64,000 nt of DNA from Marinifilaceae bacterium (GTDB taxonomy: Bacteria > Bacteroidota > Bacteroidia > Bacteroidales > Marinifilaceae). Made by a program: the position numbers and the translations under genes. Within the stretch, counting starts at the first letter, position 1. Each line of letters starts with the position of its first letter. Positions 43,867 through 54,600 of the stretch are shown here, one piece after another. The notes beneath the pieces were generated by a model that saw only the letters and a program-made list of their open reading frames with translations, searched no databases and was not told the DNA's origin. The stretch is from assembly GCA_025210485.1 (NCBI GenBank), contig JAOARN010000076.1:17652-81651 (forward strand), given 5' to 3'.

Positions 43867-44140
43867 ATAAATAACTTTACACATAAATGGATAAACAAAA
43901 AAGCGACCAAATAAAAATTTAATTTTATCAATTACTTGCCATAAACAGTTAATTTCTATAATTGTGATAAGAACTCGGTCACTACACATAACATTCCTAT
44001 TTCAGCAGTAAAACAAAAAAGGAACTAGGATATACTCCACACACAAATAACTACTCCTTAAATTGTAAACAGACTAAACTTTACACGAACAATGGAAAAT
44101 ATATGCTAGCAACCGAGTATAGTATTTCAATTATTCACAA

Positions 44141-46642
44141 CTAATCATTAATAATCTTATTTAACTTATAATAAAGAGATTCGTAATGATTTTTATCTTT
44201 ACCTGTTGAGCTAGACTTTAGGTTTTTCAAAAGTTTTAGTGTTCTATGCGACAATGATCCTAAAATAGGATAATCAATTGCTTTAGTTACTGGTGCAGAC
44301 AAAAATGATTTCATTGCTAAGCTTTGACTCTCTGTAAGATTCAATTTAAACAATAAAGGATTAGCAATTGGTCTATCTTGATTTTCGCCCTCTAAAGACT
44401 GTATTAGCTTTTCAACATACATCGATTGAAAAGCTCTATCAACAAATGACAATTTTCTGTTTTTTAGTGAATTACTCCACACATTATTAAATATATCATT
44501 CTGATATTCACCAAATGTATATACATCCTCAACACTCATAGATTCTTGAGAAATAAGGAAATTAGCAGTAAATTTATTGAACAAGGCACTAAATATCATG
44601 GCTTGTAAATCATATGCATCTGAATTTTTACCTAAATGTTTTTCAATAGCCTTGGTATTCCACCAGTTCGAAAATTCTTTTGTCTGATTTAAAATAAAAT
44701 TCAAAGCTTGCTTTTGTTTCTTTCGTGGAACAAATTGTCTACAATCTAAATCATAACCAACATAAGTGGGAATTCTATACTCACCTCCAACTAAAGCAAA
44801 GATATGAGCTAAGTACATTGAGAATTGTTTACCTATCGCAATATGATAGTATTTCAAAGTTTGATAATCATCTCCATCCTCTAATAACCAATCGGTAAGA
44901 TGATTATTAATATATTTCAAATTCTTAATACCATAATTATTTGCTTTAACTAAATCATCTCCTAATGATTCAGTATTGTTTGCTGGGTTTGTAAACGGTG
45001 CTTCGTTTTGTTTAGGATATGGAAATACATAGGTATAAATCATCTCATCCTTTTTCTGAAACAACCACTTTTTCACCTCTTTAAAATCCTCTTCTGGGCT
45101 ATTAGCTTTTGAAACATATTTATAAGCTAATTTAATTTGAAATTTATCATAAATTCCAATTTTTGGAGGAGTTAAATAAACCCCTTTGTCTTCAGGTTGC
45201 GCCACATAATTATATCTTGCATAATCCATAATAGAAGGAGTAGTTCCATACTCTTTCGTGAATGTAGCAGATCTTAATGAATCAACAGGATACTGATATG
45301 AGGAAACAAAATTATGCATTAGACCAAGAGTGTGACCTACCTCATGAGCTGCAACATTTCTCAATGATTCACCTATTAATTTATTATTCATTTTTTTTGT
45401 ACGAACCTTCTCATCAATCTGCGCAGTCTGTATAAATCTCCATTCTTGTAATAATTTGATCACATTAGAATAAAAGATAACATCAGCAGTTAAAATTTCG
45501 CCAGAACGAGGATCGACATGAGATGGTCCCATAGAATTTTGCACCTCTGTAGGAACATATCTATAACATGTATACTTGAAATTATCAGGATCAAAATTTG
45601 GATCTTCCTCTTTGCTTGGATAATCTCTAGCAATGATCGCATTCTTAAATCCAATTTCTTCGAATGCCAATTGCCAATCTTCGATACCTTTCTTAATATA
45701 ATCTCTCCATTGTTCTGGAATTTGTGAATCTACATACCACACAATAGGTTTAATAGGCTCTACCAATTCTCCTTTATTATATTTCTCAATATCTTCTTTT
45801 TTAGGCTCAAGTCTCCATCTGTGCAAAAATTGTTTTTCCTTAACTCCTTCGGCATCGAAACTCTGATATCCACTGATGAAATATCCGAATCTATCATCAG
45901 CATAACGCATATTCATCACATTTTCAGGTAATTTTACAAAATTTCGAGATACTTCGGCAGTAACTGATCCTTGACCATTTCCAAATGTTAATAATGAGTT
46001 TATTTGTACGTTTGACTCAAAAGCTTTTGTTTCAAGAAAACGTGAACGCTTTTTGTCTACCGTCATTGGTGCTCTGAAAGGTTCGAATGGTAATATTTCT
46101 TTTACCGTTGAACCTAATAATAAATCTGTAGCATCAATAACGACTGCTGACGAATCCTTATTAACAGCTTTTATTTTATATGCAAAGCGAATCGGATTTA
46201 TATTATTTCTTTTAAAAGCCTCGTAAATAGGAGAATCCTTATCACAACGACGTTCTATTATTGGTCTATGCACATAAAGATTAGTTGTATCTGCGGTGAA
46301 TTTTATCAACATAGGATCAAAAGGCATTCTGCCAGCTCCACAGGTTTTCTGATTATTACTTGTTTTGGCTACTCTGGAAGATAATAAAAAATCATACTTA
46401 AATAAACTTTTAGGTATTTCTAGATAGACTTTATTCTGTTTAAGAATAATATTAAACATCCCTTTCTTTACATCAGCATCTTTTATAAGCTTATCATATT
46501 CTTCTGATTTATTAACTTTTGGGGGTGCAGGGACTGCTGATTTGGTTTTATTCTTCTTAGATTTCCAAAACTGTGAATTTGCATCTTGACTTATTCCCAA
46601 GAAAATTGAGACTATTAAGCCTATATATATATATTTATTCAT
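44141..46642 (-). CDS. Zinc-dependent metalloprotease (DUF5117/DUF5118 type), copy 2
   Basis: An 833-residue exported protease. A signal peptide (1-23) is followed by the shared FWKSKKN start. The extended zinc motif AAHEVGHTLGLMHNF near residue 430 (HExxHxxGxxH, metzincin-like) gives three His ligands and the catalytic Glu. Preceding blocks include WYVDSQIPEQWRDYIKKGIEDWQLAFEEIGFKNAI and SMGPSHVDPRSGEI, both typical of this family of large Bacteroidota proteases. It is a paralogue of the gene just upstream and forms the distal end of the locus 2 gene row. Probably periplasmic or surface peptide degradation linked to SusCD uptake. Confidence 0.92.
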   Translation of the reverse strand: MNKYIYIGLIVSIFLGISQDANSQFWKSKKNKTKSAVPAPPKVNKSEEYDKLIKDADVKKGMFNIILKQNKVYLEIPKSLFKYDFLLSSRVAKTSNNQKTCGAGRMPFDPMLIKFTADTTNLYVHRPIIERRCDKDSPIYEAFKRNNINPIRFAYKIKAVNKDSSAVVIDATDLLLGSTVKEILPFEPFRAPMTVDKKRSRFLETKAFESNVQINSLLTFGNGQGSVTAEVSRNFVKLPENVMNMRYADDRFGYFISGYQSFDAEGVKEKQFLHRWRLEPKKEDIEKYNKGELVEPIKPIVWYVDSQIPEQWRDYIKKGIEDWQLAFEEIGFKNAIIARDYPSKEEDPNFDPDNFKYTCYRYVPTEVQNSMGPSHVDPRSGEILTADVIFYSNVIKLLQEWRFIQTAQIDEKVRTKKMNNKLIGESLRNVAAHEVGHTLGLMHNFVSSYQYPVDSLRSATFTKEYGTTPSIMDYARYNYVAQPEDKGVYLTPPKIGIYDKFQIKLAYKYVSKANSPEEDFKEVKKWLFQKKDEMIYTYVFPYPKQNEAPFTNPANNTESLGDDLVKANNYGIKNLKYINNHLTDWLLEDGDDYQTLKYYHIAIGKQFSMYLAHIFALVGGEYRIPTYVGYDLDCRQFVPRKKQKQALNFILNQTKEFSNWWNTKAIEKHLGKNSDAYDLQAMIFSALFNKFTANFLISQESMSVEDVYTFGEYQNDIFNNVWSNSLKNRKLSFVDRAFQSMYVEKLIQSLEGENQDRPIANPLLFKLNLTESQSLAMKSFLSAPVTKAIDYPILGSLSHRTLKLLKNLKSSSTGKDKNHYESLYYKLNKIIND

Positions 46643-46752
46643 ATACTTTACTTATTATTTTAAATACTCCTATACTTCAGATAAAATAAAACTTAGCTTA
46701 TTTATCTTAAATAGTGATTTTAGTATCAACTCAGTTATTTAACACTAGAATA

Positions 46753-49281
46753 TTATTTCAGAATTCGTTCTAGTTTGTAGTATAATGATTCGTAGTGTTC
46801 TTTGTCCTTAGCTTTAGATATAGTCTTCATTCTCCTCAATAGTTTTAAGGTTTTTTCTGCCATATCGCCCATTACAGGATAGTCAACTGACTTTATAATA
46901 GGACCAGACAGGAAGGTTTTAAAGAAATCATCTTGTTCTTTACTAAGATTATTTTGCAACATAAACGGAAGTTTCTTTTGTGCTGGTGCTTTTTTCACTT
47001 CCATTGTTTTTGCTAATTTATCAACATACATAGACTGGAACATCTTATCGGTCAAGTCTAAGCTTCTGTTCTTAAGAGATTTTTCCCATACATTATTGTA
47101 AATATCATTAAGATACTCCTTATATGTATATACATCCTTTATTCCAGCTACTTCTTGACTAATCAAATAGCCTGGTATTCTAGGATTGAACATTACATTA
47201 AGAATCATTGATTGTAAGTCATACACATAATCATTCTTACCCAAGTGTTTTTCAATCTCTGCTGTATTCCACCAGTTAGGGAATTCTTTTAATTGATTTA
47301 AAATAAATTTCACCGCCTGTTTCTGTTTCTTGCGAGGAACATAAGTGCTTCCAGCTATATCGTAACCCACATATGTTGGAATTCGATACTCACCGCCCAC
47401 TAAAGCGAAGACATGCGCCAAATATGTTGAAAACTGCTTTCCTAATGCATTATGGAAATGCCTCAACTGATTATAGTTATCTCCTTCTCCTAATACCCAT
47501 TTGCATAGATTTTTATTTATATACTTTAAATTTTTTATACCATAAGTATTAGCTTTAATTAAATCATCTCCTAAGGATTCTTTATTATTAGCTGGATTAG
47601 AGTGCGATGCAAATAGTATATTTGGTTCAATTATATATGAATATATCCTTTGATCCTTCTTTTCAAAAAGCCATTTCTTTACCTCCGTGAAATCGTCGTC
47701 CACATTTTTTACATCTGAGTTGTATTTATAACCAATTTTGATCATAAATTTATCATAAACTCCTAATTTAGGAGGAGCCAAATAAACTCCTTTATCTTCA
47801 GGCTGTGCAACATAATTATATCTAGCATAATCCATAATCGAAGGAGTAGTTCCATTCTCTTTTGTAAAACTAGCTGAACGTAATGAATCTACAGGATAAT
47901 TATATGAAGCTATTAAATTATGCATTAATCCTAATGTATGTCCAATCTCATGCGCAGCCACTAGTCTTAATGATTCTCCTATGACCTCTTTATTCATTTT
48001 ACTTGAACGCACTCTTTTGTCCAACTGAGCTGTTTGAACGAATCTCCATTCTTCTAATAATTTCACAACATTGGAAAAGAATAAAACATCACCTGTAATG
48101 ATTTCTCCTGTTCGAGGGTCAACCCATGATGGGCCCATCGAATTTTTAACAAATGAAGGAATATATCTATAACATGAATATTCTATATTATCTGGATCAA
48201 AGTCAGGATTTTCTTCCTTCGTTGGGTAATCTTTTGCAATAATAGCATTTTTGAAACCAATTTCTTCAAATGCAAGCTGCCAGTCTTCTATCCCTTTTTT
48301 TACATATTCTCGGTACTCTTCAGGAATTTGTGGATCAACATACCATATAATTGGTTTTGCTGGTTCTACCAATTCTCCTCTATTATATTTTTCAATATCT
48401 TCCGCTTTAGGTTCTATTCGCCATCTATGAATAAACTGTCGTTTTTTAACTTCTCCTTGATTAGTAAACTCATTATACTCAGAAGAAAAGTATCCAATCC
48501 TGTCATCCTTATATCTTATAGGCATTTTATTCTCAGGTAACTTAACAATATTAAAACATAAATCTACTGTTAAATTTGCTTCATCATTTCCATAAGTCAA
48601 TAAAGAATTGATTTGAATATTCTTGTCAAAGGCTTTAATACCTATAAGTTTTGAGCGATTTTTGGCGAATACTAATGGCTTACTAGGTTTAAATATTTCT
48701 TCTAAACTCATTGGAGGACCAAAAGGTTGTAATTCCTTAATTTTATTGCCTAGAAAGATATCTGTTGCATCAAAAACTACCGAAGTCGAATCTGTATTGA
48801 AAGCGACAATCTTGTAGGCCAGGCGTATCGGATTTATATGGTTTCTTTTAAAAGCCTCATATATAGGAGAATTTTCATTGCATCTATTATTTAAATTTGG
48901 AATATTTAAATACAGATTAGATGTATCCGCGCTAAAATTCACAAGCATTGGTGAGCCAGGGAGCATACCTGCAGGTGCAGATTTTTTATTATCACTAGTT
49001 CTTGATACTCTGGATGTAATTAAAAAATCTTTATTAAAATTTGTTTTAGGAATCTCTATATAAACTTTGTTTGATTTTAATATCAAATTAAACATCCCCT
49101 TTTTAATTTGGGCATCTTTAATAAGTTTCTCATATTCCTTATTTTTCTTTTCGTTCGAGGATTCTTTTGCCTTAGTTTTCTCAGTTTTCTGTTTTTTTGA
49201 TTTCCAGAACTGAGCACTTGCATTTGAACACACCCCTAGCATCAAGGCTATAGTGAGGCCTAGATATATTTTTTTCACCAT
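46753..49281 (-). CDS. Zinc-dependent metalloprotease (DUF5117/DUF5118 type), copy 1
   Basis: An 842-residue paralogue of the downstream protease with the same domain order and many identical blocks (SLGDDLIKANTYGIKNLKYIN; PSIMDYARYNYVAQPEDKGV). A signal peptide (1-23) leads to FWKSKKQK. The zinc motif AAHEIGHTLGLMHNL is near residue 441. It differs in an insertion after GPPMSLEEIFKPSKPLVFAK (about 195-215) and a Lys/Pro-rich stretch near 770, so substrate preference may have diverged. It lies 69 nt after the peptidase-like lipoprotein gene, with a 12-bp hairpin in between, and 110 nt before copy 2. Confidence 0.92.
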   Translation of the reverse strand: MVKKIYLGLTIALMLGVCSNASAQFWKSKKQKTEKTKAKESSNEKKNKEYEKLIKDAQIKKGMFNLILKSNKVYIEIPKTNFNKDFLITSRVSRTSDNKKSAPAGMLPGSPMLVNFSADTSNLYLNIPNLNNRCNENSPIYEAFKRNHINPIRLAYKIVAFNTDSTSVVFDATDIFLGNKIKELQPFGPPMSLEEIFKPSKPLVFAKNRSKLIGIKAFDKNIQINSLLTYGNDEANLTVDLCFNIVKLPENKMPIRYKDDRIGYFSSEYNEFTNQGEVKKRQFIHRWRIEPKAEDIEKYNRGELVEPAKPIIWYVDPQIPEEYREYVKKGIEDWQLAFEEIGFKNAIIAKDYPTKEENPDFDPDNIEYSCYRYIPSFVKNSMGPSWVDPRTGEIITGDVLFFSNVVKLLEEWRFVQTAQLDKRVRSSKMNKEVIGESLRLVAAHEIGHTLGLMHNLIASYNYPVDSLRSASFTKENGTTPSIMDYARYNYVAQPEDKGVYLAPPKLGVYDKFMIKIGYKYNSDVKNVDDDFTEVKKWLFEKKDQRIYSYIIEPNILFASHSNPANNKESLGDDLIKANTYGIKNLKYINKNLCKWVLGEGDNYNQLRHFHNALGKQFSTYLAHVFALVGGEYRIPTYVGYDIAGSTYVPRKKQKQAVKFILNQLKEFPNWWNTAEIEKHLGKNDYVYDLQSMILNVMFNPRIPGYLISQEVAGIKDVYTYKEYLNDIYNNVWEKSLKNRSLDLTDKMFQSMYVDKLAKTMEVKKAPAQKKLPFMLQNNLSKEQDDFFKTFLSGPIIKSVDYPVMGDMAEKTLKLLRRMKTISKAKDKEHYESLYYKLERILK

Positions 49282-49299
49282 GGTAATGTCAGTTAATTT

Positions 49300-49337
49300 A
49301 GTCTTCTCCCTTAGGTTGTAAATTCAGGGAGAAGACT
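49300..49337 (-). terminator. Intercistronic hairpin between lipoprotein and protease genes
   Basis: AGTCTTCTCCCT (49300-49311) and AGGGAGAAGACT (49326-49337) form a 12-bp perfect stem with a 14-nt loop. No T-run follows on the minus strand, so it is more likely an attenuating or mRNA-stabilising hairpin within the operon than a full stop. Confidence 0.55.
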
Positions 49338-49350
49338 TGCTGTGTATATG

Positions 49351-50175
49351 TTACTTATTAAGATTAGTGATGTCTAAATTGAATTTATCGAGAAAATATT
49401 GTTTTACAATATTATATTTTTCTTTAATCTTCGGATAAGTGTCTGTCATAAGAATTATCTCATAACTTGATGTTTTAGTAATAAATTCAATATATCGCAG
49501 TGCGTCTTTTGTCCTATCAGGCGCTGGCCATTCATCTCTGACAAAACCTTTTGAAAATAGATCCTCCTTAGAAAGGAAATCCAAATTCATATAATCAGCA
49601 GCACTTATGGAGTAAAAATAATTAGGAAATACTATATCTTTTCTATTAAACATCATATTTACACCAAGATACTGATAGTTTACTTCTTTTGATATAGCAG
49701 CCTTAGTTTCATCAGTCATACTAGCCAAATCTTTATTTAATCCAGCTATAGCGACAAAACCATGGCTTGCAAAAACATTTACCTGATCACCATCAGAATT
49801 AAAGATTGAGTCGCATAAGATAATTGAGTATGGTAGATTATTAGCTTTTTTAAATTCCTCAGAATACTTACTTAACCATATTTCATTTAAAAAATCAATC
49901 CCAGCCTTATGGTATTGCTCATCAGCATTAACAATTCTAATATTGTTTACGTTCTCAAAATTATACCTATAATCTTTAATCTCAGGATTAAGAATCAATA
50001 TTGTATTATAATTTTTATATAAATCATATACGGATCTTTGAACAGAAGCTTCATCACCCATACTTAAATCATAATTGCTAGTTTTAGGCTCAGCATATGG
50101 CTCATCATCATTACATCCTACAACACAAAATAATGCTAATAGGAGGTATATAAAGTTTTTATTCATATTAATCAT
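49351..50175 (-). CDS. SusCD-linked lipoprotein resembling Peptidase_Mx1, zinc motif absent (locus 2)
   Basis: A 274-residue lipoprotein (lipobox FCVVGC). It shows the Peptidase_Mx1 plan: SVYDLYKNYNTILILNPEIKDYRYN at the start, a middle FLNEIWLSKYSEEFKKAN, and the C-terminal TYPKIKEKYNIVKQYFLDKFNLD that closes these proteins. Where active members carry HExxH after the loop, this one reads AAISKEVNYQYLGVNMMFN, so no zinc site. It overlaps the susD stop by 8 nt with this start; using Met4 (50166) removes the overlap. The locus 1 counterpart has also lost the motif, so a non-enzymatic role at the SusCD complex is likely for both. Confidence 0.65.
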   Translation of the reverse strand: MINMNKNFIYLLLALFCVVGCNDDEPYAEPKTSNYDLSMGDEASVQRSVYDLYKNYNTILILNPEIKDYRYNFENVNNIRIVNADEQYHKAGIDFLNEIWLSKYSEEFKKANNLPYSIILCDSIFNSDGDQVNVFASHGFVAIAGLNKDLASMTDETKAAISKEVNYQYLGVNMMFNRKDIVFPNYFYSISAADYMNLDFLSKEDLFSKGFVRDEWPAPDRTKDALRYIEFITKTSSYEIILMTDTYPKIKEKYNIVKQYFLDKFNLDITNLNK

Positions 50176-51682
50176 TATTTCTAACAGGTCTGTTTACATT
50201 TACAATTTGCTTATTTTTCTGCAACACCCTAATAGGTACAGGAAGAGTGTAGGCCTCACTATTTTTCAACAAAGTATATGTATAAACTTTATCTCCTAAT
50301 GTATAAGTGTGAGTTATATCTTCGTCCATCCATCGGCGTATATCAAACCAACGCTGATTTTCAAAACAAAATTCTCTACGCTTTTCTTCTCTAACAGCTT
50401 TTAAGGCTTTGTCTTGATCTCCCATTGGTAATTCAAAATTGACTGGCATTCTCAAACTTCTGATATAAGTAACATCAGCAGCACCTCTATCGCCCTCATC
50501 TAATTCAGCTAATGCTTCAGCTCTATTCAAATAAGCTTCCTCAAGGCGGAGACACTTATCGTACATGTCAGTTGCTTTAAATTTCCAAGGTTTAGTTTTC
50601 ACAGCAAAATCCCAACCTACAATTTTTCTATAATCATCATCTCTATATGAATTTAACAGACTAGTTGATGCTTTAAAGAAATAATTTGTATTTCCCTGAA
50701 ATTCACCATTACTACTGACACCATATGAGAATAAAATTGCTGTATTACTCGCGGTAAAATAATCTAGACTATACTTCACTTCTCCAAATACTGGTGGAGG
50801 TGGTGGAGGCGGCGGAGGTGCACCAGCACCAACTTTCAAACCTGCTATTGCTGGAGGTGGTGGAGGTGGCAAAGGAGGCATTTTTCTAACACCAATATAG
50901 TCTTTCAAATTTCTAATACTTCGTGAGGTATTAGCAATAAGAGCAGTGGTAACAGCTACACAATCATTATATTTTTTCTGATATAGGAATGCTCTAGATA
51001 AAACTAAACGTGCAACATCAATATTTGGTCTAAAAACAGAGTAGGTATACTCAGACTTCTCAAACAAATCAATAGATTCTTTCAAGTCATTTTCAATTAT
51101 TTGATACACATCATATAAACTTGAACGAGTGTATATATTTTCCTCAATCCCAGATTTATCATTAATAGGCACACCAGATCTATCAATTTTAGCATCCTCT
51201 TCGGTTGTATAAGGTTTAGCATATGTATTAGCTAAAATAAGATAAGAATACGCTCTTAAGAATCGTGCTTCTGCTTTAATAATATTTTTTTCATTTTCAC
51301 TACCTATAGCATCGTCAATATTATCAAGTACGATATTACATGACAATATTTTATGGTAATTCAGTGACCAAATATCGTCATTCTTAATCTCATTTATATA
51401 GTTTCTTTCAGGAATTTGCTGCCAAGTATAATAGCCCCAAAGGTCTTTTCTTACATCATCTCTGGCTCCCACAAGTATTCCCTCTTCGACATTATCTGTC
51501 ATAAATTCAAGGTTTCTTAAGGTAGTTGCATCTTCTTTTATAACCTCACCATAAAGAAATTCCTTGTAATTTTCTGCTGTTTTAGGTATCAGTTTATCTC
51601 CAGCCTTATATTCAAGGAAGCTATCACAAGAATATAGGAATATTGATAAAAGAATCCCAATCGTATAAAATAGTTTTTTCAT
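50168..51682 (-). CDS. SusD/RagB family lipoprotein with polyproline tracts (locus 2)
   Basis: A 504-residue outer-membrane nutrient-binding lipoprotein (lipobox YSC after a short signal). Family blocks: FLEYKAGDKLIPKTAENYKEF, EARFLRAYSYLILANTYAKPY, RLEEAYLNRAEALAEL and REEKRREFCFENQRWFDIRRW. About residues 268-303 hold two runs of six and nine prolines, joined by AIAGLKVGAGA, in place of the surface loop seen in locus 1 SusD. The DNA there is a GGT/GGA/GGC-rich stretch (50789-50880, plus strand) unlike the surrounding AT-rich sequence. Translation will need EF-P. It lies 9 nt after susC. Confidence 0.92.
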   Translation of the reverse strand: MKKLFYTIGILLSIFLYSCDSFLEYKAGDKLIPKTAENYKEFLYGEVIKEDATTLRNLEFMTDNVEEGILVGARDDVRKDLWGYYTWQQIPERNYINEIKNDDIWSLNYHKILSCNIVLDNIDDAIGSENEKNIIKAEARFLRAYSYLILANTYAKPYTTEEDAKIDRSGVPINDKSGIEENIYTRSSLYDVYQIIENDLKESIDLFEKSEYTYSVFRPNIDVARLVLSRAFLYQKKYNDCVAVTTALIANTSRSIRNLKDYIGVRKMPPLPPPPPPAIAGLKVGAGAPPPPPPPPPVFGEVKYSLDYFTASNTAILFSYGVSSNGEFQGNTNYFFKASTSLLNSYRDDDYRKIVGWDFAVKTKPWKFKATDMYDKCLRLEEAYLNRAEALAELDEGDRGAADVTYIRSLRMPVNFELPMGDQDKALKAVREEKRREFCFENQRWFDIRRWMDEDITHTYTLGDKVYTYTLLKNSEAYTLPVPIRVLQKNKQIVNVNRPVRNND

Positions 51683-51691
51683 AATTTGCTA

Positions 51692-54600
51692 TTAAAAATT
51701 AACATTTAAAGAAAGAGAATATGTTCTTTGTGGTGGAATAGTTTTCGACCCCAAATCAACTTGTTCTGGATCTCTACCCTTTAAATCTTTGTCTTTTATA
51801 GTAAACACATTATTAACTGTAAAACCTAAGTTTACTGAATTCATTTTTAATCTTTTACACAGATTATTTGCTAAAGAATAAGACAATGACAATGATCTAC
51901 ACCTAAGAAAATCACCACTCACTACACGTAAATCTGAATAATTATACATCTGCCATAAGTTGTCACCAACCAATAAATCTTGATCTAACTGATCAGTTGG
52001 GTGCATCATATTTCTTTCTCGTAAATAATCAGATAATACCATTGTTTGATCCGATAGTACAGGTATTACCGTATTCTCATTAACAGATTGTTTCCATCTA
52101 TTTACAAACTCACTAGATAAATTTTGTTGTGGATAAGGTAAAGCCTGTCCTGAATCTTTGTATAGTCTATTTAATCTCACTTTAGCTCCTAATGAAAATG
52201 ACAATAGAAAATTCATTGTCAATCTCTTATATCTAAGATTTGTGGTAAAACCACCCGTTAAGTCTGGTTCTCTTTTCCCCGAAAATGCCAAAGCTCTATT
52301 ATATGCTTCTTCTCTGGTATTAACAACTAGATTTCCCTTCTCATCTCTTAGGTTAATATCTTTGAATATAGGGAAACCATTTTCATCTAACTTATCGAAT
52401 TTGTATGAATAAAAACTGTTAACACTTTTACCATTTTTGATAATTGTTCCGTCTAGATATTGCTGATAGAAGATGTCATTCACCAAACCTGCATTTGTGA
52501 TTTTATTGTAATTTTTACTTGAATTAAATGAAAATCCAAGTGAAAAATCTTTAGTCTTAATAGCGGTTGTCGATAAACTTAACTCCCAACCTTTATTTTC
52601 GATATCACCTCCATTTATTGCAACTGATGCGGCTCCATTGGTTGAACTAATTGATCTAGTAACAATCTGATCCTTTCCAAGCTTTTTATACAATTGTAAG
52701 CCACCTGATACTGCACCATTAAATAGACTGAAATCCATACCTAGGTTATAAGAATTGGTTCTTTCCCAACGTAAAAATTTATTCGGAAAGTTAAGCAATC
52801 TCGACTCATATTGATCTGCCGTAGCATCAAGTGTACCTAATTGAACAACCAAATATGGAGGGTTATCCTCAGGAACATTACCTTGAGTACCATACGAAGC
52901 AATAACGGATAGGGAACTAATAATTTTTGAATCTTTCAAGAAATTCTCTCTATCCAAGTTCCATCTTGTCGAAACAGACCATATAGGAACAAAACGTGTG
53001 CTCTTATCTTGTCCAAATTTATTGGATCCATCACCTCTAATATTGAAATTAAAAATATATCTACTGTCATAACCATATGAAAAAGTACCATAATATGACA
53101 TTAAGTTTTCTCTATTATTGGTATATACGTTTGGATTATCAGCAATATTTTGTGCAAATGCTGGCCAATCTGCAGGATTTACATTTACAACTTTCCTTCC
53201 TCTCAATGGCAAATACCCAAATTGTGTAGAGCTAACTCCTTTATATTTTGATGATTGGATTTCAAAACCTAAATTAGTAGTAACACTGTGCTTTTCAGCA
53301 AAATATTTATTAAAAGTAATTGTACTTCGAGCAGTGTAGCTAGTATTATTTGTATTATCGGTTTTCATCTCACCCCCATACGGAAGTTTTGCTTGCTGTT
53401 TGTATGTATCATCTTCTTTGGGAATTGGCATTCCAAAAGGCATTTTTCTATCCTTCGTTATATAGTAAGATCTTTCATCAGCCCAGTCATCACGGTCATT
53501 ACTAGATACATTATAACTTACCATACCTGTGTATTTTAGATAAGTATTAATCTTGTAGTTTAATGAAGCTTGCAGACCTAAACTATTAGTATTATTAGAG
53601 CTTCCTGTATTTTCTAATTCATTAAAAATATTGTAGCCTAAATCAGGTACATCATCATTAGCCTCACCTAAATGATAAGCCAAATCTTCAGCATAAAAAT
53701 ATTTAGTTCCATCGGGATTGTATGCAGGAATAGCTCTAGAAGTATTGTAAGCATAATTCATCATAGCAATGGACGAATGATTTCTTTTATCTTTAGCTAC
53801 AGATCCTCTTAAACCTAAATCAATACTTAATTTCTCCGAAAATTTAGACGATAAATTAATTGTAGCATTATACTTCTTTAGATTTACTCCTCTGGTTGCA
53901 CCATTACTATTAGAGAAACCAACTGATGCATAATAACTAGTTTTGTCGTCGGCACCTGATATCGAAACAGTTTGATTAGTACTAAATGAATTTCTGAATA
54001 AAAGATCAAACCAGTCAGTATTGTTATTTCTTAGTTCATTAACCTTATCGTCAAATTCACTAAGTGAAATATCCTTATTCCAAAGTTCTTTTAAAGCACC
54101 TTCATATGCTACATTTGATGGACGTTGTGTATCATAAGCCAAACCTCTTTCTCTCATTTCTTCCGAAACGGCAATTCTCTCAGCTGAATTCATTCTCATC
54201 ATTCCATCATATTTTGGTCTTGATGTGATAGAATAAGAAGAATTATAATTAATTCTCATTGGTCCTTTCTTCCCTCTTTTGGTAGTAATTACAATTACAC
54301 CATTAGCAGCTTTTGTTCCGTATATTGCTGTAGCTGAGGCATCTTTCAACACATCAATTCTTTCAATATCTTGAGGATTTATAGAAGAGATTGCATTCCC
54401 TATAAGGTTTACCTTATCCATCGAGTTTAACTCTTCTGTAGAGATTGGTACAGGGTCGCGCAAAACTACTCCATCGACTACCCAAACAGGCTCTCTATTT
54501 CCTGTAATTGATGAACTACCACGAATACGAATCTTTGGTGCAGCCCCTGGTGTTGAGGTTTGATTCATTACTGCCATACCTGCAATTTTACCCTGAAGCA

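Larger units (their letters stand above)
43467..44140. other. Gene-poor interval with a structured stretch
   Basis: About 674 bases. The right part holds nested inverted repeats at 43792-43866, and the left part a minus-strand terminator at 43645-43673 that lies nearly 500 nt from the nearest upstream gene end (44141). A minus-strand frame at 43777-43989 (70 codons, Cys/aromatic-rich) looks like chance. The pattern fits either a long 3' untranslated region or a small RNA. Confidence 0.5.

Noticed and set aside
43777..43989. 70-codon minus-strand frame
   Set aside because: Cys/aromatic-rich composition, no start context, and it overlaps the nested inverted repeats; more likely chance or part of an RNA.
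50168..51682. Frameshift or assembly error at the proline tracts
   Set aside because: The frame continues correctly into conserved SusD sequence on both sides, so the tracts are read as real.
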